The translations under genes were made by a program, and so were the position numbers. This document shows, in pieces, positions 19,992-31,282 of a stretch of DNA of 64,000 bases. The stretch lies in the NCBI GenBank assembly GCA_904066235.2, contig CAJFCV020000006.1:11036001-11100000 (forward strand), read 5' to 3'. The stretch's first letter is position 1; each line of letters begins with the position of its first letter. The notes beneath the pieces were generated by a model that worked only from the letters and a program-made list of their open reading frames with translations, made no database searches and was not told the DNA's origin. This stretch comes from Bursaphelenchus xylophilus. Taxonomy: Eukaryota > Nematoda > Chromadorea > Rhabditida > Aphelenchoididae.

Positions 19992-21347
19992 CACAGCATT
20001 CCGAACTTTTTTCGCCACCGATCGGTGTCGAAAAAAAATCGAAAAATCGAGAGAGGGGTATGCATTTTTTTGTGTTGCCGGCTAGCAAAGGCAGGTATTG
20101 CAAAATTAGAAAAAGTGTTTGATACTCTGAAGATTACTCATTTTAATTATACAAAAATTGTCACCATGCACTCTGTAACCCCCGAGAAAATCGCATTCGA
20201 AAAAATGAAAATTTCAAATTTAAATGCAATGAAAATGCACTTTCTAGTTGACTACTGAAGAAAAAAAAGATGCTATCGTGTAGAGAATTTCGAGTACTTC
20301 CTAATACGTATATTTTTTTGCGTTGTTTTCTAACAGTTTTAGAGCTACCGTGCAAAAACGCCTTTTTTTGCACTTTTTCCGACTTATCTGCACTTTAAAT
20401 GTAAAAATGCAAAATCTTCCGAGCAATTATCATTCTGGGCATCCTTGTGGATATACATGCCAAATTTCAAATTTCTGCGATGCTTCTGTCTGCTGATATA
20501 TCGAAATCATTACGAAACCTTGACAACTTATTAGCGCGCCTTGAAATATAAATTTTGTGACATTTTCGATAAAAAGTCGTTATATGTACTCTATTTGTGA
20601 ATTTGAAGGTATTAGCTTGCGTTTGGACTGCATTAACTGGAATAGAAAAAGCTGTACTTGTGTATGAAATCAACATTTTTCATGATGACATGAAGCTGTC
20701 TCATAAACTGTACGAATAACATTCGGGGTTGGAAAAATACATTTTAGGAAGAAATAAGGCTATCCTACAGTAAAAACAGCAAGCTTTCTATGTTTTTCTT
20801 CGGGAACTTAAGTTGTCAAGGTTTCGTAATTATATCGATATAACAGGAGACGGGAGCGTCGTAGAAATTTGAAATTTGGCATGTATATCCACAAGGATGC
20901 CAAGAATGATAATTGCTCGGAAGATTTTGCATTTTTGCATTTATTGTGCAGATAAGTCGGAAATAGTGCAAAAAAAGGTGTTTTTGCACGGTAACTCTAA
21001 AACTGTTAGAAAACAACGCAAAAAAATATACGTATTAGGAAGTACTCGAAATTCTCTACACGATAGCATCTTTTCTTTCTTCCGTAGTCAACTAGAAAGT
21101 GCATTTTCATTGCATTTAAATTTGAAATTTTCATTTTTTCGAATGCGATTTTCTCGGGGGTTACAGAGTGCATGGTGACAATGTTTGTATAATTAGAATG
21201 AGTAATCTTCAGAGTATCAAACACCTTTTCAAATTTTGCAATACCTGCCTTTGCTAGCCGGCAACACAAAAAAATGCATACCCCTCTCTCGATTTTTCGA
21301 TTTTTTTTCGACACCGATCGGTGGCGAAAAAAGTTCGGAATGCTGTG
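19992..21347. mobile_element. large foldback element, arms ~540 bp
   Basis: Left arm 19992-20529 and right arm 21347-20811 are inverted copies with scattered differences, separated by a ~280 bp spacer. Outer ends read CACAGCATTCCGAACTTTTT. Each arm contains 'ccaccgatcggtgtcg' and 'atgcactctgtaacccccga'. No transposase and no similarity to the 10.2 kb foldback beyond the architecture. Confidence 0.88.
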
Positions 21348-21678
21348 CCTGAGCCGATTCTTAACCTCTTCAAAGCTTGCAGATGCCAAAAAAGCCTCTC
21401 GCGTTTTCATTACCCCCTGCGGTTTCTGTATTTTTGCCTTGCAAGCCCTCAAATTTCATTATGTATACAGTCCAGCCATTTTCCAATTACCGACCTCTAT
21501 TCTTTCGTTGTAATGTGTACTCAGCCTCCAAAAATAGAGCAAACTTACTAATTAAACGGTGAATAGCTTGTAAATTAAGCACGAAATGTTTTATACTCTG
21601 ACTTTTTTCAACACAAAATTTTTTGGTAATTTTACGAAATTTTTGTTTCTGAGGTACGAAAAAAAAGTTTTCCGAACA
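21348..21678. other. gene-free interval
   Basis: Plus-strand frames near 21377-21562 are open but short and without family resemblance. Confidence 0.35.
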
Positions 21679-22096
21679 TATGGCGCTCAGATTTTGATGA
21701 AATTTAGCGCACTTTTGGATAACTTATTTCTAAGGTACATGCGTGATTCCTAGCTCGCGCTTTGCAGAAACGGCCGAGATTTTTAGGTGAGAAATTGGCA
21801 AAAATGTGGCGATATTTTTCGAAATTTTGCATGAAAAGTTTCATGCCTATTTCCACCGTGGGGTGTAATGCTTCTACAAAAAATCAATTTTTTCCGCGCG
21901 AAACTGGAAAAGATATGACCAAAAAAAAATGTTTTCTCCGCTCTCTTCGTTTCGCGTACTCTCTCGGCCGCAAAGACAGTTGAATATCTCGGTTCTCCCT
22001 GCAAAGTGCAAAAATTTTCAGGTATTGATATATATCCTATGCCCAAGCTATGTGCAAAGTTGAAAGAAAATCTGAGAATTGAGGTACATCCTTTGT
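21679..22096 (+). mobile_element. Rep-A copy, left end degraded
   Basis: From 'ggcgctcagattttgatgaa' to 'tgaggtacatcctttgt'; the interior is complete. Confidence 0.85.
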
Positions 22097-22582
22097 ACGA
22101 ATAAACAACAATTTTTTATCACAAAAAGCCAATTACTCCTCTAAAAGTAATCTTCTTTGTAACTTCGTAATCCCTTTTTGGACTCTTGTTGACAGAAAAA
22201 GACGCGGAAACTGCAGATAAAACGGTAATTATGGCTCCAGAAATTATCGGATTTACAGATTAGAGGTCCAATCGAATAATTTGCGATAGGCAGGAACTAC
22301 TGAGCGCCTCTGAAAAAAATTTACGATAATTTGTCATTAAGAAATTTCGAGAAAAGAAAATTTTATCCAATAATTGCTCCAGGAAACCTAAAATAAATTT
22401 TAGGTGCTATTGGGACATGTTTAAAGCGCGACGCTCGGAATTAATGAACGTGTGGCAGCTCTGCAGTAATTTTACACATTATTCCCAAAATTCAAACTTT
22501 AGCTTGGCCTGTCAATCGGATGATAGAGGATTCTCAATAACATGGCAGAAAAGCCGATGGGTGCCACTTATTTGTAGCAATT
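22097..22582. other. gene-free interval
   Basis: No exon or recurrent family recognised. Contains the phrase 'gcgcgacgctcgga', a possible Rep-A left-end scrap, at 22427. Confidence 0.4.
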
Positions 22583-22712
22583 ATCAGTCTGTCGGGAAAA
22601 TAATGAGCACTCTTTGCGCATGGAAAATCGCATTGCCGCCGAGAAAATGAATTGTGTCGCTGTAAAATCAAATCGCTATCGGCGTGTTCATTATTTTCCC
22701 GACAGACTGATA
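22583..22712. mobile_element. Rep-B copy, internally deleted
   Basis: Both 20-bp ends are perfect. The type-a interior has lost ~25 bp near its right side (aaatcgctatcggcgtgttc). Confidence 0.9.
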
Positions 22713-23844
22713 TATGCATTAACGACCTTTTTCTTGCCCTGGAACATTTTTTGTTACCTCTTCGAAGTTTCTATCGTCAGCTCTATCAGACTGGAGAATA
22801 TGAAAGGTGGGAGAAGGATGGGAGCCGCAAAGCAAATCCAGCTTCATCTTTATGAACAATGCTAGCTGAAAAAAACGCAAAAATGATCTTTTCCCGCGAT
22901 TGGCTTTTTCCCCAATCGTCGCGGTAAGTTTTTTCATCGTATAAGATATCACATATACTAGTAGCTCCATGAAGTCTGAAGTGGACGATCACACGTAGAT
23001 AGGTATTGAAAATAGACACAAGATTAGGAATAAGGTTTATTGCGACCGCACACAGGGAAAGAGAAAAAGGAGAGGATGTTCTAATAATTGGTGACGAGAC
23101 GTTGCTTTTATATGAGTTGGTTTATGCTAATTTCTGTGGGAATTTTGGAGACCTTTGAGACTCCACAACAGCCTCAAAGGTAGAGTTTTTTAGCAGCGAT
23201 TATGGGATGTATAAAAGTATATCAAATTTTCTTCAGCATGAAAATTTCCCTCGTCAATATTTTCAACTCTTTCCATATACTTTTCGTGTTACAACATTAC
23301 AAAAACCAAAAATTCCATACGCAATCTCCTTATCCCATTTCACCTGTCCCAGTATGTATATTTTGCGTTCCCTTCATAAAACCTACCATCACTACATACA
23401 TGTCATGCACAGTGTAACATGTTTTACTTCCGTTTCGTTAAAACATCGACCCGCTTCGCACGTGGTATGATATCATTGTGAGCCCGTGTGTACTTTGAAG
23501 CAGTTTTTTGACTCAATTACCGCGCTGTTGTTGGGTGTTTGAAACTTAATGTGTATGCAGGAAGTGAATTGGAATTTGACTTGGTTTGACCTGGAGTTTC
23601 TGCCCTGAATTCCAAGGAACTGCTATTAATTTTGGGTTCATTGTCCAGTGTCGCTTTAATTGGCGTAAACTACACTTCAAGTGCATTGCTAATGAAATTT
23701 GCTTGGTGGAGAAATTGCATTTTTTTAGAAATAGGGCTACTGTAGCGCCTTGTTTCGAAGGGTAAAATAGGGATATTGGAAGAAGAGGATTTGCTTATGA
23801 TTTTGAGAGCAAGACTGTCATAGGCCAAATATTCCTTGCTGAAA
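22713..23844. other. gene-free interval
   Basis: Overlapping open frames on both strands at 22719-23019 and 23202-23470 have no family resemblance and no splice support that I trust. The sequence looks unique. Confidence 0.35.
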
Positions 23845-24246
23845 TTCTTGGATTGCGCTTTGCAGGAAGAACTGAGATATTCAACGATCTTTGCGACCGA
23901 GAAACGTGTACGCAAAACTAGAGGCGGTTTTCCGGCCAGGTCGGGTTTGCTTTGCCCAATCTTGCGCTAAAAAGATTGATTTTTCCATATTTTTAGTTAG
24001 TATTTATACCTCATTAACAAAGGCAGGAGGTGTGCTCATATTTTTTCAATTTTTTTAACACAAGCCAGAGAGCCAGATATCAATTTCCGAAAGTTTTAGC
24101 CTGCGCGTTGCAAGGACAGTCGAGATATTCAAGAATCTTTGCGGCCGATAGAGTACGCGAAACATGGAGAGTGGTCGGAGAAAGAACTTTTTGGCAATAT
24201 CTTTTCCAGTTTCGCATGGAAAAAATTGAGTTTTTTGTAGAAACGC
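23845..24246 (-). mobile_element. two Rep-A fragments, reverse
   Basis: 23845-23985 (gattgcgctttgcaggaaga ...) and 24083-24246 (gaaagttttagcctgcgcgt ... gagtggtcggagaaagaac) each represent the same internal part of Rep-A, so these are two separate insertions or a local duplication. Confidence 0.7.
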
Positions 24247-24912
24247 CGGCAAAAGCCTTTTTCTCTTCGTATCATAGTTATACAAAATGTTATATTATGT
24301 TTTATTCTCGTCTGCCACCTTCACATTTCTAATTTCCAAAACTGACTTTATACTTGCAATTCCCGTCACCGTTTTAACGCAAATTTATAGCCTTTCGAGA
24401 CAAACAATGGTCCTAGAAGTTGTAGCTTTCCCGGCCGCACTTTTGAAGCCCCATAGATTGCTCGAGGCACTGTTGTTTAGTCTGTGAGATGGTGTACTTT
24501 TTTCACGCACTTTTGGCTGCAAATTTTGTACGGTTTTAATTGAAACAACCCTTTTTGATGCGACAGGGTCCTCGTTATTTCCCCGACAGGACTGATAATT
24601 GTATTTTCATAAGGTGCATGGACATTGGTTCTCTTTTGCACAGTGCATTTTGCACTTTTCCCACGCTTGTTTTTTTTCTGCGCACGGTGTGGACCGCGAC
24701 AAAATGTCCATGCACTTTACAAAAATGCTAACACTAGTCCTTCCGGAAAGTCGCCGGACTGAAACCGGAGACACGCACTGGGAGAAAACAAAAGTTTTGT
24801 TTGTTTCTGCACCGTGCAATAGGCGTTGTTTGGGTGTCGCTCGCACCCTGACCTTTTCCCAAAGTGCAAGCGCCAAAATCAGTCCGGTGACTTTCCTGAA
24901 GGAGGGGGCGTA
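24247..24912. other. interval with Rep-B scrap and Rep-E copy
   Basis: A Rep-B right end lies at ~24555-24598 (ttatttccccgacaggact). A Rep-E copy at ~24733-24907 has ends 'ctagtccttccggaaagtcg' and 'agtccggtgactttcctgaa'. The interior contains a cac-rich 'caccgtgcaat' motif. No gene. Confidence 0.55.
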
Positions 24913-25167
24913 CAGTGGCGGACCTGATACATTGGCAAAAAACGTACCATTTTGGATCCGGGAAGTATCAAAAAGGCAGCAAAATGCCTCCCTCTCCAAT
25001 TGAAAAAACTCCGATTTCAAAAGCGCGTCCGCTCTTTTTGTGAAGGGAATGGCACGTATTTCAAAACGGAGTTTTTTTTATTGTGGTGGGAGGTATTTTG
25101 CCACATTTCTGATACTTCCCGGATGCAAAATTATACGTTTTTTGCCAATGGATCAGGTCCCTCACTG
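24913..25167. mobile_element. Rep-C, complete copy
   Basis: TA-flanked with both ends (CAGTGGCGGACCTGATACAT ... CAGGTCCCTCACTG). The central loop is ~25 bp longer than in the 17.4 kb copy (ctctttttgtgaagggaatg). Confidence 0.92.
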
Positions 25168-25313
25168 TAGCTTGGGAGCGGGGACAGGGGCGGGTGGGGA
25201 GGTACCCCCAGGCCGGGGTCAAAAAATGGTAGGGGGGACCAAGGTAATTTTTTACAGTATGACCTCCCCCCTCTGAATTTCTGGTCAGCTACACCCCTGT
25301 CAAGAAGGGCTAG

Positions 25314-25462
25314 TATCAGTCTGCCGGGAAAATAAAGAGCAAAATGTCGCACCCAAAAAAGCATTGCCGCCGAGAAAATGAATTGTGTCGCGGCAAAATC
25401 AAATTGCTTTCCACTTTAGTGCCGCGATTGTCACAGCGACATTTTTTTACTTTTTTCCCGGA
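25314..25462. mobile_element. Rep-B copy, right end eroded
   Basis: The left end is 'tcagtctgccgggaaaata'. The type-a interior runs to 'cacagcgacattttttta', after which only 'ttttttcccgg' remains of the right end. Confidence 0.8.
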
Positions 25463-25479
25463 TTTTTCAATAACTCTAT

Positions 25480-25700
25480 TCTTTGACCAATTTTTTACAG
25501 CTATTTTTCGAAATAGTCGTTTTATAATATAGTAGGATGTTTCGCTTCGACCAAACTTTGTTTTCGAAAATACGAAAAAATGCGTAGTTAGACTCACACT
25601 AAGCCGAGTTCAACTTCCTCCAGGAAGCATTAATTATTATGTTGTTCAAACATTTCGGACCCTAAATTGAAATAAGCCAAAGAACAGGGAATTTATTGGC
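25480..25700. repeat. Rep-F copy 2
   Basis: Shares 'tcgaaatagtcgttttat', 'gagttcaacttcctccagga' and 'ttgaaataagccaaagaaca' with 17990-18180. Confidence 0.7.
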
Positions 25701-25988
25701 CAAAGAGATCGTCTTATTGCGGCTAAAAAACCAACAGCTACAGTAAGCTCTCAAAACATAGACTAATTTCACCTCAATGAGTCTCTTGTAAACAACTTGA
25801 AAGTTCAAAGGCACAAATAAGTTGCAAATTATACTCTGCCGTTTAATCTGCTCTCTGTAACGAATACGTACAGACTAATCAGATGTTGTAAGTGCACTTG
25901 AACCGACAAATTCGAATGTTTTCGGAAATGCGGAGCTATTTCGAACACGTGTTTTGGTCTGTTGAAATAGTAGATCTTATACGGGTTG

Positions 25989-26110
25989 TGCTCGAAGAGC
26001 AAAGCTCAGATTTTGATGAAGCTGGGCGCAGATTTAGAATACTCTTTTCTAAGGCATATGCGAGACCCCTACATAGCTTGCAGTTTGTAGAAAAAAAACA
26101 AATTTTTCAA
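25989..26110 (+). mobile_element. Rep-A left-part fragment
   Basis: 'agctcagattttgatgaagc' to 'tgcagtttgtagaaaaaaaa' matches the Rep-A left third. Confidence 0.7.
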
Positions 26111-27024
26111 GCCAGTTTACAAAATTCACAAATTTTCAGCGTTTAAAAAGATACTGTAAAGTAATTCCTGACCATAATTCTCGGTCTTCGAAAGTGGATT
26201 CCGCGAAAACTGCGCGTGCGAGAGGTTAAAATGGGATTAATTAGCCACAAAAATTAAGAGTAAACAGGGGAATTTCTGGTTCAATTTTCAGTTGTAACAG
26301 GAATGTTACAAAAAGGTGGTTTTTGCGCGTGATTCCAATGCTTTGCTTTTTAATTTTTGAAAAAATAGAGTATGAAAATTTTGATTTTTTTTTTGAGAAT
26401 TTTGCTTACAGAGGCTAGACACAAAAAATTTACCTCCTGGAACATCTTAAGAGTCAATTTTAGGCCTCTATTCGAGAAAATATCCAACAAATTTTCTTTT
26501 TTTTGTTTTTCGACGATTCCGCGACCTTCCGTCAAAAATCAATTTTCAGAAGCCTCAGGGCTTTCATTTTTTAATACTATAGGAAATAATTGTGCAGCAC
26601 AATAGGAAAACATTTTCTATTTTTTCAGGAATGCGGTTTCCACCTACGCTTCTTGCATTTTAGGAAAAATAAATCACCGGTCTAGCATAATACAATAAAG
26701 CAAAACAAATGGAGGAAAACATAATTCGAGCCTTAATCTGGATGTTTTCTTCTGCGTGGCTTCTAATCATATTATCCAAACAGAATAACATGAAATTGGT
26801 CAATCAGCTGACATCTTACAGTAAAATAAGATTAAAAAAATTTGTGTAATTTTGGGCAAAGGGAGGAAACAACTAAAAACTCGCTGTGCAGAGTTTTCAG
26901 TCGTATATCGCGCGACATAAACAGCTTGAGTTCAAACTGGAAATTTTATGGCAAAAAAGTGTTTTTCTTTGTGATTACTCTAGGTTAAGAAAGGAGCGTC
27001 GATACCAGTGCAACAAGCCTGCGC
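26111..27024. other. gene-free interval
   Basis: AT-rich with long T runs. No exon or known repeat except a faint Rep-A-like phrase near 26950 (atggcaaaaaagtgtttttc). Confidence 0.4.
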
Positions 27025-27177
27025 GACCGAGTTTTGAGGATTTTCCCACGAGGAATTGTCTACATTTATTCAAATTTGATTCTACTTTCCTACGTGGGGC
27101 CTCCCTATAAAAGGTCTCCTTTCCACTGAATAAATCACTTGCCTCTTGAGCTCTCGTCTTGTCTCGTTACTGGGTTG
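27025..27177 (+). repeat. diverged LTR, related to the solo LTRs at 31.3 and 42.8 kb
   Basis: Shared landmarks: 'attcaaatttgattctactt', 'tcctacgtgggg', 'ctataaaagg', 'actgaataaatcacttg' and 'gagctctcgtcttgtc', ending 'gtcgaca'. The TATA-like and AATAAA signals are in the LTR positions. No target duplication was found. Confidence 0.6.
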
Positions 27178-27204
27178 TCGACAAAGTCAAAATTGCAGCG
27201 TCAA

Positions 27205-27344
27205 TCGTGACGAAAACAATGAAACACCGATCGCATCGCTGAAGTGAAACGCGATTTAATTTTACCGTGGCACAATTCATTTTCTCGGCGGCGATGCGAT
27301 TTTTGATGCGACAAAGCGCTCATTATTTTCCCAACAGAATGATA
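27205..27344. mobile_element. Rep-B copy, left end lost
   Basis: Type-a interior in reverse; the right end is slightly changed (attattttcccaacagaatg). Confidence 0.75.
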
Positions 27345-27731
27345 TGCTCGCCGCACGGTATTCTGCACTTTTGGGACACAACCGGTCTCCCCGATTTTTT
27401 TCTATTTTTTCAAAGTGGACCTCCTTCTTTAACACATTGCTCGCTAGCCGTGCAAGATAGAGACTTGAAAATTGGCATGGACATAGAGTAAAGGTTCCTC
27501 TTCCAGAATATATAAATATTGTAATGAACCGCGCGCTGCAAGCTCCGCAATAAGATGCGAAAGTATCTCATTTTTAAAGCTTCTGGCACCTGAAAGGTCA
27601 TTTTGCGGGTCACTGCGAAAATCGCAGAAAAAGTGCATCTTGACCCAAAAAAATATACCTTTAGATACTGTAGCAACAACAAAATGTCCATACTGTTTTT
27701 TTGTACTCATTCTGCGCAAATTCTCTGAGCC
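27345..27731. other. gene-free interval
   Basis: Open minus-strand frames at 27410-27719 lack family resemblance. It may hold the 3' UTR of the exon model to the right. Confidence 0.3.
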
Positions 27732-27923
27732 TCAACTTTTTGTCTTTGTAGCCAACGTAGATAGATATTGTGAAACGTGACTTCTGTCAAATTCAAAACC
27801 GTCCATTTCCCAATATTCCCCACAAATTTGTGTTTTATCCCACTCAACTCCGTATCCTACGTTCCCCAAGTGGGCATGGAGACTCCTCCGAGCGCGGATA
27901 TCAATATTTTTCAGCAACGTCTT
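27732..27923 (-). CDS. candidate terminal exon, unrecognised
   Basis: After a GTGTCTAG acceptor the phase-0 frame reads 63 codons to TGA: KTLLKNIDIRARRSLHAHLG, NVGYGVEWDKTQICGEYWEM, then DGFEFDRSHVSQYLSTLATK. Composition and codon use look coding, whereas the other frames are broken. An internal GTAGGA could be a donor. Upstream is a Rep-B copy, so the preceding exon is not visible. Confidence 0.35.
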   Translation of the reverse strand, partial: KTLLKNIDIRARRSLHAHLGNVGYGVEWDKTQICGEYWEMDGFEFDRSHVSQYLSTLATKTKS

Positions 27924-27971
27924 CTAGACACTTGAATACAATAAAATCTCGACTACAGAAGCTTCCAAAGT

Positions 27972-28128
27972 ATCAGTCTGCCGGGAAAATAATGAGCACT
28001 CTGTCACTTCGAAGATCGCATCGCCGCAGAGAAAATGAATTTTGTCGCGAAAAAATCAAATTTCTTCTCAGTTCAACGACGCGACCGGCGCAGCGACATT
28101 GTGCTCATTGTTTTCCCGACAGACTGAT
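27972..28128. mobile_element. Rep-B copy, type a
   Basis: Both ends present; one change in each (ctgCcggg; cattGttttccc). Confidence 0.9.
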
Positions 28129-28158
28129 GGCTTGCATTTCGATCTAAAAATACTAACT

Positions 28159-28317
28159 ATCAGTTTGTCGGGAAAATAATGGCGGATCGTCGGGCCTGGG
28201 AATTGCCCATCATCACTGTGTGCCGGCCCCGGAAGCTGGAGATTTGATGTGCGACTTGCACTTTTTTTCGACGACGGGACACATTTTCATGCGACGTTAT
28301 TTTCCCGACACCGACAG
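28159..28317. mobile_element. Rep-B copy with unrelated interior (type c)
   Basis: Rep-B ends enclose an interior unlike type a (ggcggatcgtcgggcctggg ... cgacgacgggacacattttc). It lies only 30 bp from the previous copy. Confidence 0.8.
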
Positions 28318-28386
28318 AAAAATTAATTTTTTAGTCATCAAATTGTTTTTTCTCTTTTTTTACATTAAATCTGGATTTGAATTGGT

Positions 28387-28543
28387 ATCATTCTGTCAGG
28401 AAAATAATGAGCACAATGTCGTGGCCCCAATCACGTTGCTGAAGTGAAAAGCAATTTGATTTTAACGCCACACAATTCATTTTCCAGGCGGCAATGCGAT
28501 TTTCTATGCTACGTAATGCTCGTTATTTTCCCGGCAAGCTGAT
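28387..28543. mobile_element. Rep-B copy, type a (reverse)
   Basis: Third Rep-B in 600 bp; ends 'tcattctgtcaggaaaataa' and 'ttattttcccggcaagctga'. Confidence 0.85.
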
Positions 28544-29055
28544 ATCACTTTAAACGAGTGTAACTTTCGAATACTTCGAATAACAAAGGAAAAGCACAGT
28601 GGTAGCCTTTTCTTCCACGCGGTGGTCCGGCTACAAATCGCTAATGGGTCGCAAAATCTCCGAGTGTGGGTGTGGACTACAACCCGCTCTAAAGAGCACG
28701 ATACAAACCCTTTGTATTGCAACAAAAGTGCTTTGGGATGCTGTGGAGGCCCTCCGGTTGTAGCGGAATCATTTGCCATTTAGAGCATGGGAGTTGGAAA
28801 AAATGTGAAACTTCAGACATATATCTAAGGTCAATGGAAAAAGTTTTGCGATGCATGGCAAAAGAGCGCGTGACTTCGAAAAACGTTGGATTTTTGGGAA
28901 TTTTGTCGATTGCACAGTGGGAAATAGTAAAAAAAGGGGGTTCGGCCAAGTTTCCGCACAGTGCGACTTGTGTTCTGCGAAAGTGGCGACGTAAGGGCAC
29001 GCGGAGGCCAAGTCTTTTCTGAACCGGCCTCCGCCAGGCTGATAGATCACACAAT
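28544..29055. other. interval with Rep-E-like sequence
   Basis: 28860-29045 resembles Rep-E (gcgtgacttcgaaaaacgtt ... cacagtgggaaat ... aggccaagtcttttctgaac). Open frames on both strands are longest here (101 and 143 codons) but overlap the repeat. Confidence 0.4.
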
Positions 29056-29692
29056 ATCAGTCTGTCGGGAAAATAACGTGGACTGGTTGCGCGTTCTGAG
29101 AATCCTTGTCGTTTCTTCACAGCGCGAGCAGGTCTCGCATATGTTTTAGAAAAAAATTTTTAATTTGTTCAAAGCTTCATCAAAATCTGTAGGTCAGACA
29201 TTTGAATCTAATATCATTTTGTAATAATATCCCTCCTCCAACCCAAATTATCGATTTTTTCCCCAAATTTCCGGCTTGTTTGACAAATTATTGTTGTATA
29301 CCTAATTGTCTACGCTGTTTTTTAACCAAAACTTATCACTTTTTTTGTATTTTTTCCGATTAAAAGGACAAAAATTTATTTACAAAATTAAATTTGAATT
29401 AATTTTTGATTAGAAAAAATGTTTTCAGCTCATTAATTACAGTAGTTTTTACTTCCAAAAAAAGAATGTCATAAGTCGAAGCTTCACGTCAAGCGGAAGT
29501 AAAGCAAAATTTTTGGGATTAAGCTTAATTTTTTTGAACTTTTCAAAAGCTTTCCGAAATTCGTCAACGTTTTTATTCGAATTTTTATGACTTCTTTAAT
29601 GGAATGATAACTACGTAATGCGACTGTAAACTGTCGCGGACTTATTTTTATTCTGCAAATTGTTACCATGAGTTTTGATTCTGTAAAGGAGG
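29056..29692. other. Rep-B left half, then AT-rich gene-free interval
   Basis: 29056-29095 is a Rep-B left end with the GTGGA interior (type b) and no right end. From 29150 the sequence is very AT-rich with no exon. Confidence 0.5.
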
Positions 29693-29905
29693 TAACTTGC
29701 GCTTTTCAGAAACGACCGAGATTTCTAGGTGGAAAGATGGCAAAAATGCGACATTTTTTAACGAATTTGTTTTCCGTGAAAAACTTCGTACATAGTGTAA
29801 TATTTCTCCGTAGTGTACATTGTTTTCACAAAGCACTCAAATTTTTCCCCGCGACACTGACAAATATATGACCCAAAAAGTCAAAAAAGATTTTTTCTGC
29901 TTCGC
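29693..29905 (+). mobile_element. Rep-A fragment
   Basis: 'ttgcgcttttcagaaacgac' to 'gacactgacaaatatatgac' in Rep-A order; both ends missing. Confidence 0.7.
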
Positions 29906-29934
29906 TATCTTCATTTTTTATTATTTCTCCCCTA

Positions 29935-30001
29935 CAGTTCTCTGAACGAATTAAACATCATAAATCTGCAAAACTTTTTGCTCCGCGGCCCTTATTTTTC
30001 A
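29935..30001 (-). repeat. Rep-G copy 2
   Basis: Inverted match to 15405-15478, again right of a Rep-A fragment. Confidence 0.7.
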
Positions 30002-30272
30002 AGTCCTTCTTAACCGAATTTCAATTTCATTAACAACGTTAAGCTTAATTTGCGAGTATTGTCAACAGCCTTGACTTTTTCCAAATCATTTTTCGAGTTC
30101 AATTAGGTTATCTTGAGGCCATGCGATTTCGAATTGCGTTAGCCGCAGGTAAGTGGCATTCAAGTGCGGGCTGAGGACAAAACATAAATTAGAGTTCAGT
30201 AACAAGAGAGGGGATGAGTTCAAAGTCCCGAAAGGCTGAGAAATCAAGTGTTTTTTTGGAAATTTTTGCCAG

Positions 30273-30464
30273 TGTAATAATCGAACAAGGGAAGCCGTGC
30301 GAAAACACACCACCGCTACGCTACGAAAGGAGCGGTCAAAGGAGACCACATCAAAGGAGATCAAGATTAATGGCCACTTGCCTGCGTCAAACACCGAAGA
30401 AATAATGATCGATAACTTCCGGATTACGCAACCGAATGAGACTCAGAAGAAACTGTGTAGATAA
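30273..30464 (+). pseudogene. coding-like stretch, charged protein, start of a G+C-richer island
   Basis: After TTTTTGCCAG the frame is open for 63 codons to TAA: NNRTREAVRKHTTATLRKER, then SKETTSKEIKINGHLPASNT and EEIMIDNFRITQPNETQKKL. A second frame (ATG at 30214, MSSKSRKAEKSSVFLEIFAS) overlaps its 5' part and also looks coding. Together they resemble one gene broken by a frameshift. No domain is recognised. It may belong with the next island (retroelement) or be a host exon. Confidence 0.35.
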
Positions 30465-30510
30465 AAACTAGGTTTGGAATTTGCTAAACCCAAAGTACAA
30501 TAATCGAAGC

Positions 30511-30520
30511 CACTATATAA
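30511..30520 (+). promoter_or_regulatory. TATA-like motif before the 30.6 kb coding island
   Basis: 'ctatataag' lies ~70 bp upstream of the open frame and could be an LTR promoter or a host core promoter. The downstream 'ctggtgcccgaggcc' at 30665 begins with TGG like a tRNA primer-binding site; this is a guess. Confidence 0.3.
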
Positions 30521-30583
30521 GTTGCCCTCGAAGTCAATCGAGGAACCTTCCACAATAACTCTTGTAATTATTCTCTCTAATAA

Positions 30584-31258
30584 GCTTTATCTAATTCTCT
30601 AAAGTCGACCACGAAAAAGGGAATCTATGTAATTGAGCGGCGCCACACCCCGCGACTACCCCACCTGGTGCCCGAGGCCGACCTACCCATATGGGACGTG
30701 AGAACAATCATCCTGCTCAATACCCCGTTGCAAGCCCGCCCAACAGTGATCGCAAATCTATCCTTACCCCATTGGGGTATCAACCAAGCCACGGAAATTG
30801 TTCAACTCAAGGCCGTTCAGGTCTGCTCGCGTGACCCGTTTGCGCTCCGCGAACTTCTGGAGCCGCCTCAGCCCACGGCGGTTCTCATAGATCGCGAGTT
30901 AATGGCCTCGGCCGAACTGCAAAGGCTCATACACGTGGCAAGGATGCAACAACTGAAGCTGGATATCAACCCGCCAAGACGAGAACGAAAGGGCCCCTTC
31001 TATTCTGGAACCACTCGAAGACACCATCGATTCGAATTCGACATACATAATTTGGGGAACACATTCCTGCTACAGACAGTGACCATGCTCTTCCTGCTCG
31101 AAGACCAGGGGCTAATATGTATATTTAGCCCCGGGTACTTCGAGCATGGCCCAGCGTGTGCGCCAGGAGGACAGCGAAGGAGAGATAGCCTGGTACTACG
31201 AGGCAGCACCACTTCCCACGGCTTCCCTTGTTCGACTATTACACCAGCATTCGGTTAG
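30584..31258 (+). pseudogene. retroelement-like coding island, frame-broken
   Basis: An unusually G+C-rich island open for ~224 codons without an ATG near its start. It contains EADLPIWDVRTIILLNTPLQ, then ARPTVIANLSLPHWGINQAT and a proline/charged region. Near the end a different frame (ATG at 31146, MAQRVRQEDSEGEIAWYYEA) takes over the coding look, so at least one frameshift is likely. Composition differs sharply from the flanks. A gag-like or capsid-like part of an LTR retroelement is possible, but no zinc knuckle, protease or polymerase motif is seen. It could also be a host exon. Confidence 0.45.
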
Positions 31259-31282
31259 AAAATCTCGACGGCTTTGGTAGAG

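Noticed and set aside
19583..20122. 179-codon plus-strand open frame
   Set aside because: It reads through Rep-D, a decayed Rep-B and the left arm of the foldback; its peptide follows the repeat boundaries.
27025..27177. Third solo LTR with target duplication
   Set aside because: It is clearly related to the other two, but no matching 5-bp flanks could be found, so only a diverged LTR is recorded.
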